Shown: positions 44,939 to 53,940 of the stretch, piece after piece | Numbering within the stretch: the stretch's first letter is position 1 | Layout of the letters: each line of letters opens with the position of its first letter | Origin: Thermoguttaceae bacterium | Lineage (GTDB): Bacteria > Planctomycetota > Planctomycetia > Pirellulales > Thermoguttaceae | Direction: 5' to 3' | Length of the DNA stretch: 64,000 bases | Assembly (NCBI GenBank): GCA_029975295.1 | Contig: JARKPK010000009.1 | Location: 1 to 64,000, forward strand | Position numbers and translations under genes: made by a program | Notes under the pieces: generated by a model | Told to the model about the DNA's origin: nothing | Seen by the model: the letters and a program-made list of their open reading frames with translations, nothing else | Databases searched by the model: none

Positions 44939-46660
44939 TTACGGCCGCACGGAAGCGGACGGCTCTGCCGGATCGGTTGCCGAACGAACGGCCGGCGGGG
45001 AAGCGTCGATGGGCGGCAGCCAATAAACGCGGTGGCGACCCACGGTGACGAACGGCCAATGGTGAACGTCGCAGTGGCGGCGCAATCGCCGCAGCCGGTT
45101 CTCGGGCACAACCAGCGCCAGCGGAGGCGGCTCGTAGGCGGCCAGTCGGGCGGAAATGCGCGCGATTCGGCCCGGCTCGAGATCTTCGCGCCACTGGGGC
45201 CTCAGGTAGAACACCAGCGAACCAACGCGTTCGTCAACGATCCGCACTCGGGCGGGCATGGCCGCCTGCTCGTTGAAGAACTGGGCCAGCCGTCGGGCGC
45301 TGAGTTGCTCGGCCGCCGGCGGCAGCACGAACAGAACGGCCAGCGCGAATTGCAGGGCGGTCGTCGCCACGGCTGTGCCCATTGCGCAAGGCAATCCCGC
45401 CCGGCGCCAAACCGCCAACACCGCCAGCGGGCTCAGCGCGGCCGCCGCGATGGCCCACCACACCGCCCCCGACAAGTGCAGGTCGAGTTTTTCCGCGGCG
45501 ACCAGGGCGATGGGCAAGAAGACGATCGGCCCGCAAACGCACGAAGTGAGCAGCGTTCGGCGCATCATGGTCGCGGCCTCCGGCGACAACCGGCCGTCGA
45601 GCCAGCGCTGCCAAGCGTGGGCCGCCAAAATAGCCACCGAAGGAAAGACCGGCCAAAGATAGGTGGCCAGTTTCGAGCCGGCCAAACTCAACAGCAGCGT
45701 GCATCCTGCCAACTGGCAACACAGCCAAACGACTGCGTCGCGGCAGGGCGGATCGATCGCCGGTTGCCCCGATCGTCGCCGGTCGAGGGCGTCGCGAACC
45801 AGCGGCGGCAAGTAACCGATCCAGGGCAACCCGCCCAAGAGCAACACCGGCAGGTAGTACCAGAACGGCTGGCCGCCGTGCGTTTGCGTTCCGCCGAACA
45901 GCCCGAGGAAATGCCGCTCGATGAAGAAGTATTGAAGGTACCCGGGATTCTGGCGGTGCATGGGCCAGAACCAAAGAGCGGCCAAGGCCGCGCCAATCGC
46001 CACCGCGGCCAAGCCCTGAACAATGTGGGCGGAAGCGAGCCGGCGCGAAACGACCAGATAGAGGCCGTGCGCCGTCAGCACCAGTGCAACGCCGAACAGG
46101 CCTTTGGTCAGCATCGCCAGCCCCAACGCCAATCCGGCTCCGAAAATCCATGCCCGGCGGTGCGCGGCCGACTGGGCCCATAGACTTTCCCAAAGCATCA
46201 GCAGCGCCAAGTTCGTCCACACCACCAGCGCCACGTCGTGCGTGGCGGCCAACGACAGGGCCATCGGCAGGAACATCGTCGCGTAGAAGGCCGCGGCCGG
46301 CAGGGCGATCTTTCGTCCCAGGGCTCGGGCGGCCAAGGCGGCCGTCGAAAGGGTGCCGCAAAGGGCGAAGAGCAACCCCGGCAACCGCACGGCCCGTTCG
46401 TTCATCCCCAAGGCGGCCAGCGAACCGGCCTCGAACCAGAAGTAGAAGGCGGGTTTGTCCCAGAACGGACGGCCGAAAAGCCGCGGCACGAGCCAGTCGC
46501 CTTTTTCGACCATCTCTTGGGCGATGGCGGCATGAAGTCCTTCGTCGGGATCGAGCAGCGGCCAGCTCAACGCCAGCGGCAGCAGGTAGAGCGTCGCCCC
46601 CAAACCGGCCAAGGCGGCCCAGCGACTCGACGATGTGGAGATTCCCATGCCAGCGGTCAT
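44939..46660 (-). CDS. ArnT-like membrane glycosyltransferase (GT83/GT39 fold)
   Basis: A 573-aa polytopic protein with about 11-12 transmembrane segments and a soluble C-terminal domain. Shortly after the first helix comes LLDPDEGLHAAIAQEM, the acidic first periplasmic loop in which the DE pair serves catalysis in ArnT/PMT-type enzymes. FWDKPAFYFWFEAGS matches the second conserved loop. Such enzymes transfer a sugar from a polyprenyl-phosphate donor to lipid A or protein. The start is uncertain (ATG at 46660 or 46648, neither with a ribosome binding site). No arn operon genes are adjacent. Confidence 0.82.
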   Translation of the reverse strand: MTAGMGISTSSSRWAALAGLGATLYLLPLALSWPLLDPDEGLHAAIAQEMVEKGDWLVPRLFGRPFWDKPAFYFWFEAGSLAALGMNERAVRLPGLLFALCGTLSTAALAARALGRKIALPAAAFYATMFLPMALSLAATHDVALVVWTNLALLMLWESLWAQSAAHRRAWIFGAGLALGLAMLTKGLFGVALVLTAHGLYLVVSRRLASAHIVQGLAAVAIGAALAALWFWPMHRQNPGYLQYFFIERHFLGLFGGTQTHGGQPFWYYLPVLLLGGLPWIGYLPPLVRDALDRRRSGQPAIDPPCRDAVVWLCCQLAGCTLLLSLAGSKLATYLWPVFPSVAILAAHAWQRWLDGRLSPEAATMMRRTLLTSCVCGPIVFLPIALVAAEKLDLHLSGAVWWAIAAAALSPLAVLAVWRRAGLPCAMGTAVATTALQFALAVLFVLPPAAEQLSARRLAQFFNEQAAMPARVRIVDERVGSLVFYLRPQWREDLEPGRIARISARLAAYEPPPLALVVPENRLRRLRRHCDVHHWPFVTVGRHRVYWLPPIDASPPAVRSATDPAEPSASVRP

Positions 46661-47336
46661 TATTGAGCCATACAGGTCAGGGCGCCGCCATGATCGTTTC
46701 TGGGGAGAGACGTGTTCAGAGGCCGACCGACGGGATGCCGGCTTTCAAGGGAACCGGCCGTCACTGCAATCACGTGAGCCGCACTCAACATTGCCGATCC
46801 GACAAGTTAATAACGCCGCCGCGCTTCGCCCGCTCGTCCCGGCGTGCTGCCGGGGCTCAGCAAGCGGTGCTCAATCTATCGCAAAGGCCCCCAGCCGAAT
46901 AGATGAGTTTGTGCCGTCGTTGGCTGCGGCTGCGGGCTATCGGCCGTTCGACCGGTCGGCCGACCGATCAGCCCTTGTCGAAAATCGTTGACAACCGTCG
47001 CTTTCGGCCTTACCATCGGCAACAGTGGCCGCCCGCGGCTTTGGGGCAACAGGCGACGCGACGGCCACGGCAAAGCTTGTCTGACAACAGCCCGCAGCAC
47101 GGCGAACCTTCGGGCGTCGTCGCCGTTTGGGACGGTGCGTAATTCTCTGTCGTGCACGAGGAAACGGCCCTCGCGCGCGTGCGGCATTCCGGCGGCGGCA
47201 ACTCGGCCGACAATCGGCGGCAAGGCGGGCGTTCGATTGCGCGGCCGCAGCGGGAGCAAAGGCGGCAACAGCTCGGCAATCCGCAGGCTGGGCGGGCCGG
47301 TCGTCGGCAGCGGCGTTTCATCGGGAGGGCGACGTG
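46661..47336. other. divergent intergenic region, likely promoter of the five-gene cluster
   Basis: About 676 bases between the glycosyltransferase and the cluster that starts at 47337. It contains a candidate promoter at 46988-47016 and GGGAGGG before the ATG. No gene is recognised; the leader of about 310 bases is long enough to hold regulation, but I see no riboswitch motif. Confidence 0.45.
46988..47016 (+). promoter_or_regulatory. candidate sigma-70 promoter upstream of the 47.3-58.6 kb cluster
   Basis: A consensus -35 box TTGACA (46988-46993) is followed after 17 bases by TACCAT (47011-47016), which matches 4 of 6 -10 positions. Transcription would begin near 47023. Confidence 0.45.
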
Positions 47337-48974
47337 ATGAACGGAAGATCGGTCGCAAGCGCATGGGCGGCCTCGATGCTGGCGGCGGCATGGGGCGTTG
47401 CAATCTTCCTCGTGCCGGCCGGTAAGGCTTCGGCGCTAACGCCCGACAGCCCCGAAGTCCGCGCAGCGCTGGCCAAGGCCGTCAAGTTCCTTGAATCGGA
47501 CGAAGCCAACGACACGCGGTTGGGCGCTCGGGCGCTGGTGGGCTTGGTGCTGCTGAAATACGGCGCGCCGGCCGACCACCCGAAGATCACCGCCGCCGCC
47601 GATGCGATTGTTCGCGCCGTGGCCAACAAGGAGGCCACCGACATCAAGATCGATCTTTACAGCACCGGATTGGCGATCATCTTTCTGGTTACGCTCGATC
47701 CGAGCAAGTATCACAACGAAATCATCTTGTTGCTCAAATCGTACGAGGTGCGGCAGAAGCCGCACGGCGGATGGGGTTATCCCGAGGGGCACCAGCACGC
47801 CGGGACGGGCGACACCTCGATGACGCAGTATGCCGTGCTCAGCGCTTGGGAGGCCGCCCAGGTCGGCTTCACCATGTCGCAAACCTCGCTGGAGAATGTG
47901 GCCATTTGGCTGCTGAAAACGCAAGACCCCAGCGGAGGATTCGGCTATCAGGGCAACGTGTCCGACGACTTCACTCCCGTCAAGCAATCGGGGGTCAAGC
48001 ACAGCATGGTGGCGGCGGGCATGGGCAGCCTTTACATCTGCGCCGACTTGCTGGGCTTGGGCAGCCGGCCGGAACGGCGCGACGATCTGCCGGTCGTCTT
48101 TCGCGAAGTGAAAGTGAAAGCCGAGAACCCGGAACAGGAAGAGGTAAAGACAAAAGTGGACCCGCGCATCCTGCGGGCGGCGTTGAATCGCGGCAATGTG
48201 TGGCTGCGGACGCATTTCAACATCGAGCCGCCCGGCTGGACGCACTATTACCTTTACGCGCTGGAACGCTACTGGAGCTTCCGCGAGTTGGCCGAGGGCC
48301 GAAGCGAGAAAGAGCCGCGTTGGTACAACGAAGGCGCGCGCATGCTGATCCGCACCCAGGCGGAAAACGGCAGTTGGAACAGCAAGTCGGGGCCGACGGC
48401 CGACACGGCGTTCGGGGCGCTTTTCCTGTTGCGATCGAGCAAGAAGAGCATCGAAAAGGCGCGCAGCTTCAATGCGGGGGTGATGGTCGTGGGGCATGGC
48501 CTGCCGCGGCGGACCGACGCCGTGGAAGTGCGCCTGGGCCGCGTGGTGGTCAAGTCGGACCGCGATCCGACCGAGGAACTGATGGCCCTGCTCGACCGGC
48601 CCGAACACGCCGATTTCGCCCGCGCGTTGGACGCGATCGAGGAAATGCCGCTGGAGCAGATTCAGGCGCTGACGGCTCAGCATTTCAGCCGCTTGGAGGG
48701 GTTGTCGCGGCATTCGTCGGCGTTGGCGCGGCTGGCTGCGGTTCGGGCGTTGGGGCGGGTGCGCAACTTAGACCATGCGCCGGTTCTGATTCGCGCGTTG
48801 GCAGACTCCAACGCCGAGGTGGCCGCCGAGGCGCGCGCCGGGCTGCTGCGGTTGAGTCGAAGAACGGACGAAGCGCCTACGCAGCCGGCCAACGAGTTGC
48901 AGCGCCGCGACGAAATCGCCCGCTGGAAGGCATGGCTGTTGGCGGTTCGGCCCGATGCGGAAGTGTCGCCGTAA
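47337..48974 (+). CDS. secreted alpha/alpha-toroid (prenyltransferase-repeat-like) protein with HEAT-like tail
   Basis: A 545-aa exported protein. The signal peptide (about residues 1-35) is followed by repeated toroid motifs recalling terpene cyclase/prenyltransferase repeats: HGGWGYPEG, SGGFGYQGN and ENGSWNSKSGP. No cyclase DxDD or QW active-site set is intact, so binding rather than catalysis is probable. Residues ~455-520 form HEAT-like helices (RLAAVRALGRV, PVLIRALADS). GGGAGGG precedes the ATG. It heads a run of five same-strand genes for exported or membrane proteins, which suggests a shared envelope role. Function unknown. Confidence 0.7.
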   Translation: MNGRSVASAWAASMLAAAWGVAIFLVPAGKASALTPDSPEVRAALAKAVKFLESDEANDTRLGARALVGLVLLKYGAPADHPKITAAADAIVRAVANKEATDIKIDLYSTGLAIIFLVTLDPSKYHNEIILLLKSYEVRQKPHGGWGYPEGHQHAGTGDTSMTQYAVLSAWEAAQVGFTMSQTSLENVAIWLLKTQDPSGGFGYQGNVSDDFTPVKQSGVKHSMVAAGMGSLYICADLLGLGSRPERRDDLPVVFREVKVKAENPEQEEVKTKVDPRILRAALNRGNVWLRTHFNIEPPGWTHYYLYALERYWSFRELAEGRSEKEPRWYNEGARMLIRTQAENGSWNSKSGPTADTAFGALFLLRSSKKSIEKARSFNAGVMVVGHGLPRRTDAVEVRLGRVVVKSDRDPTEELMALLDRPEHADFARALDAIEEMPLEQIQALTAQHFSRLEGLSRHSSALARLAAVRALGRVRNLDHAPVLIRALADSNAEVAAEARAGLLRLSRRTDEAPTQPANELQRRDEIARWKAWLLAVRPDAEVSP

Positions 48975-49149
48975 TGAATGATCGCCGCAAAAAACAGGTG
49001 TTGCCGCGGCTGCCGGTGTTCCGACGTGCCGTGCAACGAGGCCGAACAAAGAAGGACCGTTTTCTTCGGGCAATAGGCGATGTTGCGGCGGCGTTTTCAC
49101 GGCGAACATTGAACCGCACTGAGTCCGCGGCCTTTCGGGAGCTGGACTG

Positions 49150-50004
49150 ATGAGATCCCAAGCAACGTCGGCGAGCCTGTTCCGGTCCCAGGCCGCGGAA
49201 AGCCGCAGGCGAACGGATTGCTCCTGCCGCGCGGACCGTCGCGGCCGGCTCGAAGGCCGCCTTGTCCGTTTGGCCGTGCTGCTTCTGGGGACGGCCGTGG
49301 CGATTGGCTGCGGCGGCCGCAATCAACCCGCGCCGGAAACCTTGCAGAAGAAGCCATTTTCACCCGTTGCGGCAAACATTCCCGACTATTCATCGGCGGC
49401 GTTGTCGCCTCCGTCGAAGACGGCGCCCGGCGCAGCGCCGACCGGGCCGGCCGATTGGGTCGATTCGCTGGCCGCCGCCGCCCCGGTGCTGCTCGCCCGG
49501 CAGCAAGATCCGGAACTGACCGAAGCGGCGGCCTCGGGAAGGCAGCGGATCGTCAAAGCGAAGGAAGAGGCCACGGCCCAGCGCAACTGGGAGATTCGTT
49601 TCCCCAAAGGCCAAACGGTGGAAACCTACGCCAAACAGCTCGACTTCTTCGGCATCGAGCTTGCCGTCGTTTTGCCCGAGTCGATGCTGCTTTACGTTTC
49701 GCGGCTTTCGGCCGACAAGCCGACGACGCGCACGGGCAAGGCGGCCGACGAGAAACGGTTCTACCTCACCTGGCGCGGGGGCGAACTCTCGCTGGCCGAC
49801 TTGGAATTGCTCAATCGCGCCGGCGTCGAGGCGCGCAACCGCGTCTTGCTGAAGCTGCTGCCGCCGGAACTCGAGAAGAAATTGACGGAATTGGAGCGGC
49901 AAGCGGCCGGTGCTCGGGCCGACCGCGTGCGAAAGACGCGATTCGACATCCGGCCCGCCGAGAACGGGTATCAGTTTGTCGTTGTTGAACAGTGGTTTCA
50001 ATAA
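49150..50004 (+). CDS. probable lipoprotein of unknown function
   Basis: A 284-aa protein. An Arg/Ser-rich N-terminal extension of about 38 residues precedes a hydrophobic segment ending in AIGC, a good lipobox (Cys54), so a start within the extension is conceivable. A disordered Pro/Ala/Ser region follows. The conserved-looking domain (about 140-284) contains QLDFFGIELAVVLPE and YLTWRGGELS, alpha/beta in character, without a family I recognise. GGGAG lies 9 bases before the ATG. It lies 175 bases after the toroid gene and about 600 before the 1070-aa gene. Confidence 0.62.
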   Translation: MRSQATSASLFRSQAAESRRRTDCSCRADRRGRLEGRLVRLAVLLLGTAVAIGCGGRNQPAPETLQKKPFSPVAANIPDYSSAALSPPSKTAPGAAPTGPADWVDSLAAAAPVLLARQQDPELTEAAASGRQRIVKAKEEATAQRNWEIRFPKGQTVETYAKQLDFFGIELAVVLPESMLLYVSRLSADKPTTRTGKAADEKRFYLTWRGGELSLADLELLNRAGVEARNRVLLKLLPPELEKKLTELERQAAGARADRVRKTRFDIRPAENGYQFVVVEQWFQ

Positions 50005-50604
50005 GAATGGGTTTTCGCGGCGCGCGTGCCGCCGCTGCGGCGCAACGGCGTCGTTGCCGGGCGCTCAGTCGCGACAAGGCGCACTGCGTCAGATCACAAA
50101 TAAGCTCAACCGAAACACAGACAAGATCCGTCGAAAGGAGGACCAGCGAACGTTTGTTCGGGACTAGCGGCGGCAGTCGCGCAGTCTCGGCGGAACAGAG
50201 CGGCAGGACAGAGAAGCGCGTCGATCCTCGAAACACCGCGCCATGGGCCGGCTAGTTTCGAGTGTCGATGGGCCCCGCGCGGGAGAGGTTGCGGGAAGCC
50301 GGACCGCATGCGGTTCGGTTCGGAACAATAGGCGTTGCGTTGCAGCGCCCCATCGGGCCGTCCTCAAGACCGTCGATTTTCGGAGAGCAATGGATCGAGG
50401 CCGATCAACGGAATTCGATCGTTCGGGAGAACCTGGAACCCGACGGTGCATTGCTTCGAGGATCAAGTTCGATCGGCATCGTTGCGGCTCGCCCTTTCCG
50501 GCGAGCGGGCCAAGCCCCGAACGGGTCTTCAGCGGCGTGGGTGTGGGCGTTGGCGCGGCGTGGGGGATGCCTATTCACCACCTTCTCATCACGAATCACT
50601 GCTC
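50005..50604. other. intergenic region within the five-gene cluster
   Basis: About 600 bases. CTCGAAAC (50227-50234) pairs with GTTTCGAG (50255-50262) around a 20-base loop, extendable by CGA/TCG, giving a possible hairpin. No T-tract follows. The frame of the next gene is open back to 50335 but without domain character. No RNA gene is seen. Confidence 0.4.
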
Positions 50605-53600
50605 ATGACTGATCCGCACGAACCTGGCAAAAAGACCGATCCGAAACAGAAGTTGCCCACGTCCAAAGAGGGTGCCGCGCCGGGCAAACAGCCAACGCCA
50701 TCGGGCGGGGCCGCCTCCTCGGGAACACCAGGGTCAAAGTCGCCGGCCAGTGGCCCGGGCGGCGCAGCGACCCCCGGCAAGCCGGCCAAGGGCGGCGGCG
50801 CTTCGGCCTCGGCCGGCGCGAAGTCGCCCTCCTCCGGCGCCGCGGCCAAGCAGCAAACGTCGCCTTCGGGCAGTTCGTCCGCCGCGGCCGCAAAGAAGAA
50901 ACCTGCGTCGGCCTCGTCGAGCAACGACGATCTCGCTTCGCTCCTGGCCGACGAATTGCCTCCGCTGGGCGAATCGTTCGATCCCATGGGCGGGCTGCCC
51001 GATCTCGGTTCACTCGAATCGTTGCTCGGCGAACCGGCCGCTGCGCCCGCCGGGGCGGCGTCGCCGACCAGCGCGGCCGGTCCGTTGGGCGGTGGTCCGC
51101 TGGGGCCCTCCGCGCCGCCGCGGCAGCCGATGGTCATTCCCAAGTCGTTGCTCGTCGGGGGAGCGGCAGCCATCGCCTTGCTGTTGATCGTGGTGGTGGT
51201 CGTTGTCGTCGTGAAAAATCGTTCCGACGGCAGCAGCGAGCTGGCCCGCGCCGATCAGGCCTACGACAGCGGCAACTACGCCGAGGCGGCGAAGCTCTAC
51301 GACGATTTCCTCGCTTCGTTTGCGCTGCACCCGCAGGCGGAACGGGCTCGGCTTCGCCGCGGCATGGCGACGATTCAGCAATCGGCCGGCGAGAAGCATT
51401 GGGCGGCCGCCGCGCAGCAAGCCACCGCTCTGCTGCCCGAGTTGGCGGGTTTGTCCGGTTTTGCCGAGGCGGCCTCGCGGCTGACCGTTCCGTTGGCGGC
51501 CATCGCTTCGGGTTTGGCCGACGAGGCGGCCGGAGGCGATGCGCAAGCGGCGCAAAGCGGGCTGCTTTTGCTCGACTTGACCGCACAGGTGATGCCGCAG
51601 GTGGATTTCACGGCCCAGCGGTTGGATCGGATTGAAGACGCGCTGGGCCGGCAGCAATATGAAAGCCAGCGCGAAACCCGCCGCACGGCCGCGATCGAAG
51701 CGATCCGTGCGGCCGCCGATCGGCCGGCTGAAGTGTTGCGGCTGCGGCGCACGTTGTTGGCGCACTATCCGGAATTGCGCAGCGACGAGGGCTTGCGCGC
51801 CGCCGTCGATGCCGCGTTGGCCGCCCATGCTCCGCGCCGGCAATCGCTGGAGAATCCGGCGACCGCCGTCGATGACTTGCCCCAACCGCAAACGGTAACG
51901 CCTTACACGCGGGAACTGGCCGCCGGCGGTCCGGTGGCGCAACTGCCGCCGGTGATTGCCGTTCCCTTCGCGGGCCGCATCTATGCCGTGGCCTCCGACG
52001 GCCGCCTGCTTTGGCGGCGTTCGGTGGGGGCGTCGGCCGCCGGCTGCTGTACCGATCCAGTACCGATCGATTCCTCGCCCAACGCCGACTGGGTGTTCGT
52101 TCAGCGGTTCCAAGAGCGATCGGTCGTGCGGATCGATCCGGCCGCCGGCAAGGCCCGTTGGCGCGCAGCGCTCGATTCCGATCCGCTCGGCTCGCCGGTT
52201 GTCGCCGGCTCGTCGGTGCGGGTGTCGTTGCGCCGCGGCGCAGTGCGTATTTTGGACCTTGAATCGGGCGAGGCTCGGGCCGAGTGGCAGTTGCCCATTC
52301 CGCCGGCCACTGCGCCGGGCACGGATTCGGAAGGCAAATGGTTCTATGTGCCGGCCGAGCAATTGACGCTTTACGCGCTATGCACCGACGAGGCTCGGGC
52401 AGAGTCGATTTCGGTTGGCCACGAATGGGGCGAGGTGCGTCACCCGCCCGTGGTCGCCCCGCGCGCCGTGCTGCTGACGGTCGGTCGCGGATTGACTCGG
52501 TCGGCCCTGCTCGTCTTCCGCCGCGATGTCGGCCGGCAGCCCTCGCTCGTTCGCGCCGGCGAGTTCGCGCTGGAGGGGTCAGTGCCCTGCCCAGCGCAGT
52601 GCGACGGGCATCGGGTGGTAGTCACTACCGATGCCGGCAAGGTTTATGTGTTTCGCCTCGACGAGAGCGACGATGCCGCTCCGGTGAAACCGTGCGGCGA
52701 GCCCTTGGATTGGGCCCGCTGGGACGCCTCGGGCGCAGCAGCGCATAACGCGGGTGAAGGCCAGGGCCTGCTGCCGATCGGCATGGCGTTGCATCCGGGG
52801 ATGACGGGCGACCGCGTATGGATTGCTGGTCACCAACTCCGCCGAATCGGGTTCGACTCGGCCGATCGGGCCAAGGCGGGCCCGACCAGCTCGGCGATTG
52901 GAACGGGCTGGTTCTTGCAGGCTCCGATGAGCTGGGGCAATGTGCTCGTTTGCGCGCAACGCAGCCCAAACGGCGGATGCGTGGTGTCGGCCATCGACGT
53001 AACCGCCGACAAGCCGCTTTGGCGGACCTCCTTGGCCGTACCGGCCGCTGGGCCGGCCTCGGCGGGCAAGCAGCCGGGAGCGGTGCGCTGGCTGTTGGCC
53101 ACCGGCGAACTGTTCGAAACGTCGATCGAATCGCCGCCCGAAACAATCGACACCCCGATTGCCACCACCGGACCGGCCCGGTTGCGCGAGCCGCTTCGGC
53201 ATGCGTGCGTTTTGCCCGACGGGGTGATGGCCGCCCACGGCCGCGAAGGCGAAGAATTGCTCGTCTATCGCCCCGGCGAATCGGCAGCCCAATCCGTGGC
53301 GGTGCCGGGCAAACTGGCCGCCCGCCCGATCGTTTTCGGCCGATGGCTGCTGGCCGTCAACCGCAACGGCCAGGCGATGTTGATCGATCCGCTGCGCGGC
53401 ACGGTGGGGGCCACCGCCCCGTTGCCATCTCCTCATCAGTCGGTACGCACGGGCGGGCTGCGCGGCACGGTGGGGGCCACCGCCCCGTTGCCCGACTGGG
53501 CCGTCGTCGGCAACGACCCGGCCGCTTCGCATTCGCTTTGGTTGGAGCCGATTGACGCGGAACGATGCCGTGTGCGCGGCCGCGGCGGCCGCAGCGCAGT

Positions 53601-53817
53601 GCTTGTGGTTCGCACCGATCCGCAGCCGAGCATCGAAAAATCGGCGGTCGCGGCCGAAGACACGCATCCGGCCGATCACGGGGGAAAGACTGCCGACAAG
53701 CGGCCCGCCGAGTGGGATGAATTGGGCGTGCCCTTCGTCGGGCCGCCCTGCGATTTGGGCGACGTTTGGGCCATCGTCGGCTCGCAAGGCACGTTGTACC
53801 TGGTGAAGAAGCAATGA
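50605..53817 (+). CDS. giant single-pass membrane protein: disordered N-terminus, TPR, PQQ-like propeller
   Basis: A 1070-aa protein. Residues 1 to about 175 are Pro/Ala/Ser/Lys/Gly-rich and probably disordered in the cytoplasm. One transmembrane helix (about 182-206, with an eight-valine run) follows. A helical region with TPR-like sequence (ARADQAYDSGNYAEAAKLY, about 214-260) comes next, then an extracytoplasmic PQQ-like propeller from about 430 to the end (GRIYAVASDGRLLWRR, VIAVPFAG, GTLYLVKK). An in-frame 66-base duplication lies at residues ~930-963. No catalytic motif is visible. The ATG follows no good ribosome binding site. The propeller may bind partners of the same gene cluster. Confidence 0.68.
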   Translation: MTDPHEPGKKTDPKQKLPTSKEGAAPGKQPTPSGGAASSGTPGSKSPASGPGGAATPGKPAKGGGASASAGAKSPSSGAAAKQQTSPSGSSSAAAAKKKPASASSSNDDLASLLADELPPLGESFDPMGGLPDLGSLESLLGEPAAAPAGAASPTSAAGPLGGGPLGPSAPPRQPMVIPKSLLVGGAAAIALLLIVVVVVVVVKNRSDGSSELARADQAYDSGNYAEAAKLYDDFLASFALHPQAERARLRRGMATIQQSAGEKHWAAAAQQATALLPELAGLSGFAEAASRLTVPLAAIASGLADEAAGGDAQAAQSGLLLLDLTAQVMPQVDFTAQRLDRIEDALGRQQYESQRETRRTAAIEAIRAAADRPAEVLRLRRTLLAHYPELRSDEGLRAAVDAALAAHAPRRQSLENPATAVDDLPQPQTVTPYTRELAAGGPVAQLPPVIAVPFAGRIYAVASDGRLLWRRSVGASAAGCCTDPVPIDSSPNADWVFVQRFQERSVVRIDPAAGKARWRAALDSDPLGSPVVAGSSVRVSLRRGAVRILDLESGEARAEWQLPIPPATAPGTDSEGKWFYVPAEQLTLYALCTDEARAESISVGHEWGEVRHPPVVAPRAVLLTVGRGLTRSALLVFRRDVGRQPSLVRAGEFALEGSVPCPAQCDGHRVVVTTDAGKVYVFRLDESDDAAPVKPCGEPLDWARWDASGAAAHNAGEGQGLLPIGMALHPGMTGDRVWIAGHQLRRIGFDSADRAKAGPTSSAIGTGWFLQAPMSWGNVLVCAQRSPNGGCVVSAIDVTADKPLWRTSLAVPAAGPASAGKQPGAVRWLLATGELFETSIESPPETIDTPIATTGPARLREPLRHACVLPDGVMAAHGREGEELLVYRPGESAAQSVAVPGKLAARPIVFGRWLLAVNRNGQAMLIDPLRGTVGATAPLPSPHQSVRTGGLRGTVGATAPLPDWAVVGNDPAASHSLWLEPIDAERCRVRGRGGRSAVLVVRTDPQPSIEKSAVAAEDTHPADHGGKTADKRPAEWDELGVPFVGPPCDLGDVWAIVGSQGTLYLVKKQ
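53391..53492 (+). repeat. perfect 36-bp direct repeat inside the 1070-aa gene
   Basis: Bases 53391-53426 recur exactly at 53457-53492, an offset of 66 (22 codons), so the frame is kept. Each copy encodes LRGTVGATAPLP. The 30-base spacer encodes SPHQSVRTGG. It lies within a propeller blade and appears to be a recent duplication. Confidence 0.92.
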
Positions 53818-53940
53818 GTCGCGTTTGACGCCGCGCGTTCGGTGCGGTTGTTCCGGCGGCGGCCGCGGCGCGGGGCGGCGGCGAGGATCGGCCCACGGAA
53901 GTTTCGAGTGAACACGGTTTCGTTCAGGTGAAAGAACGTC

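Noticed and set aside
50227..50262. Hairpin as an intrinsic terminator inside the five-gene cluster
   Set aside because: The arms are 8 bp with a 20-base loop and no T-tract, so termination is not supported; it is only noted as a possible structure.
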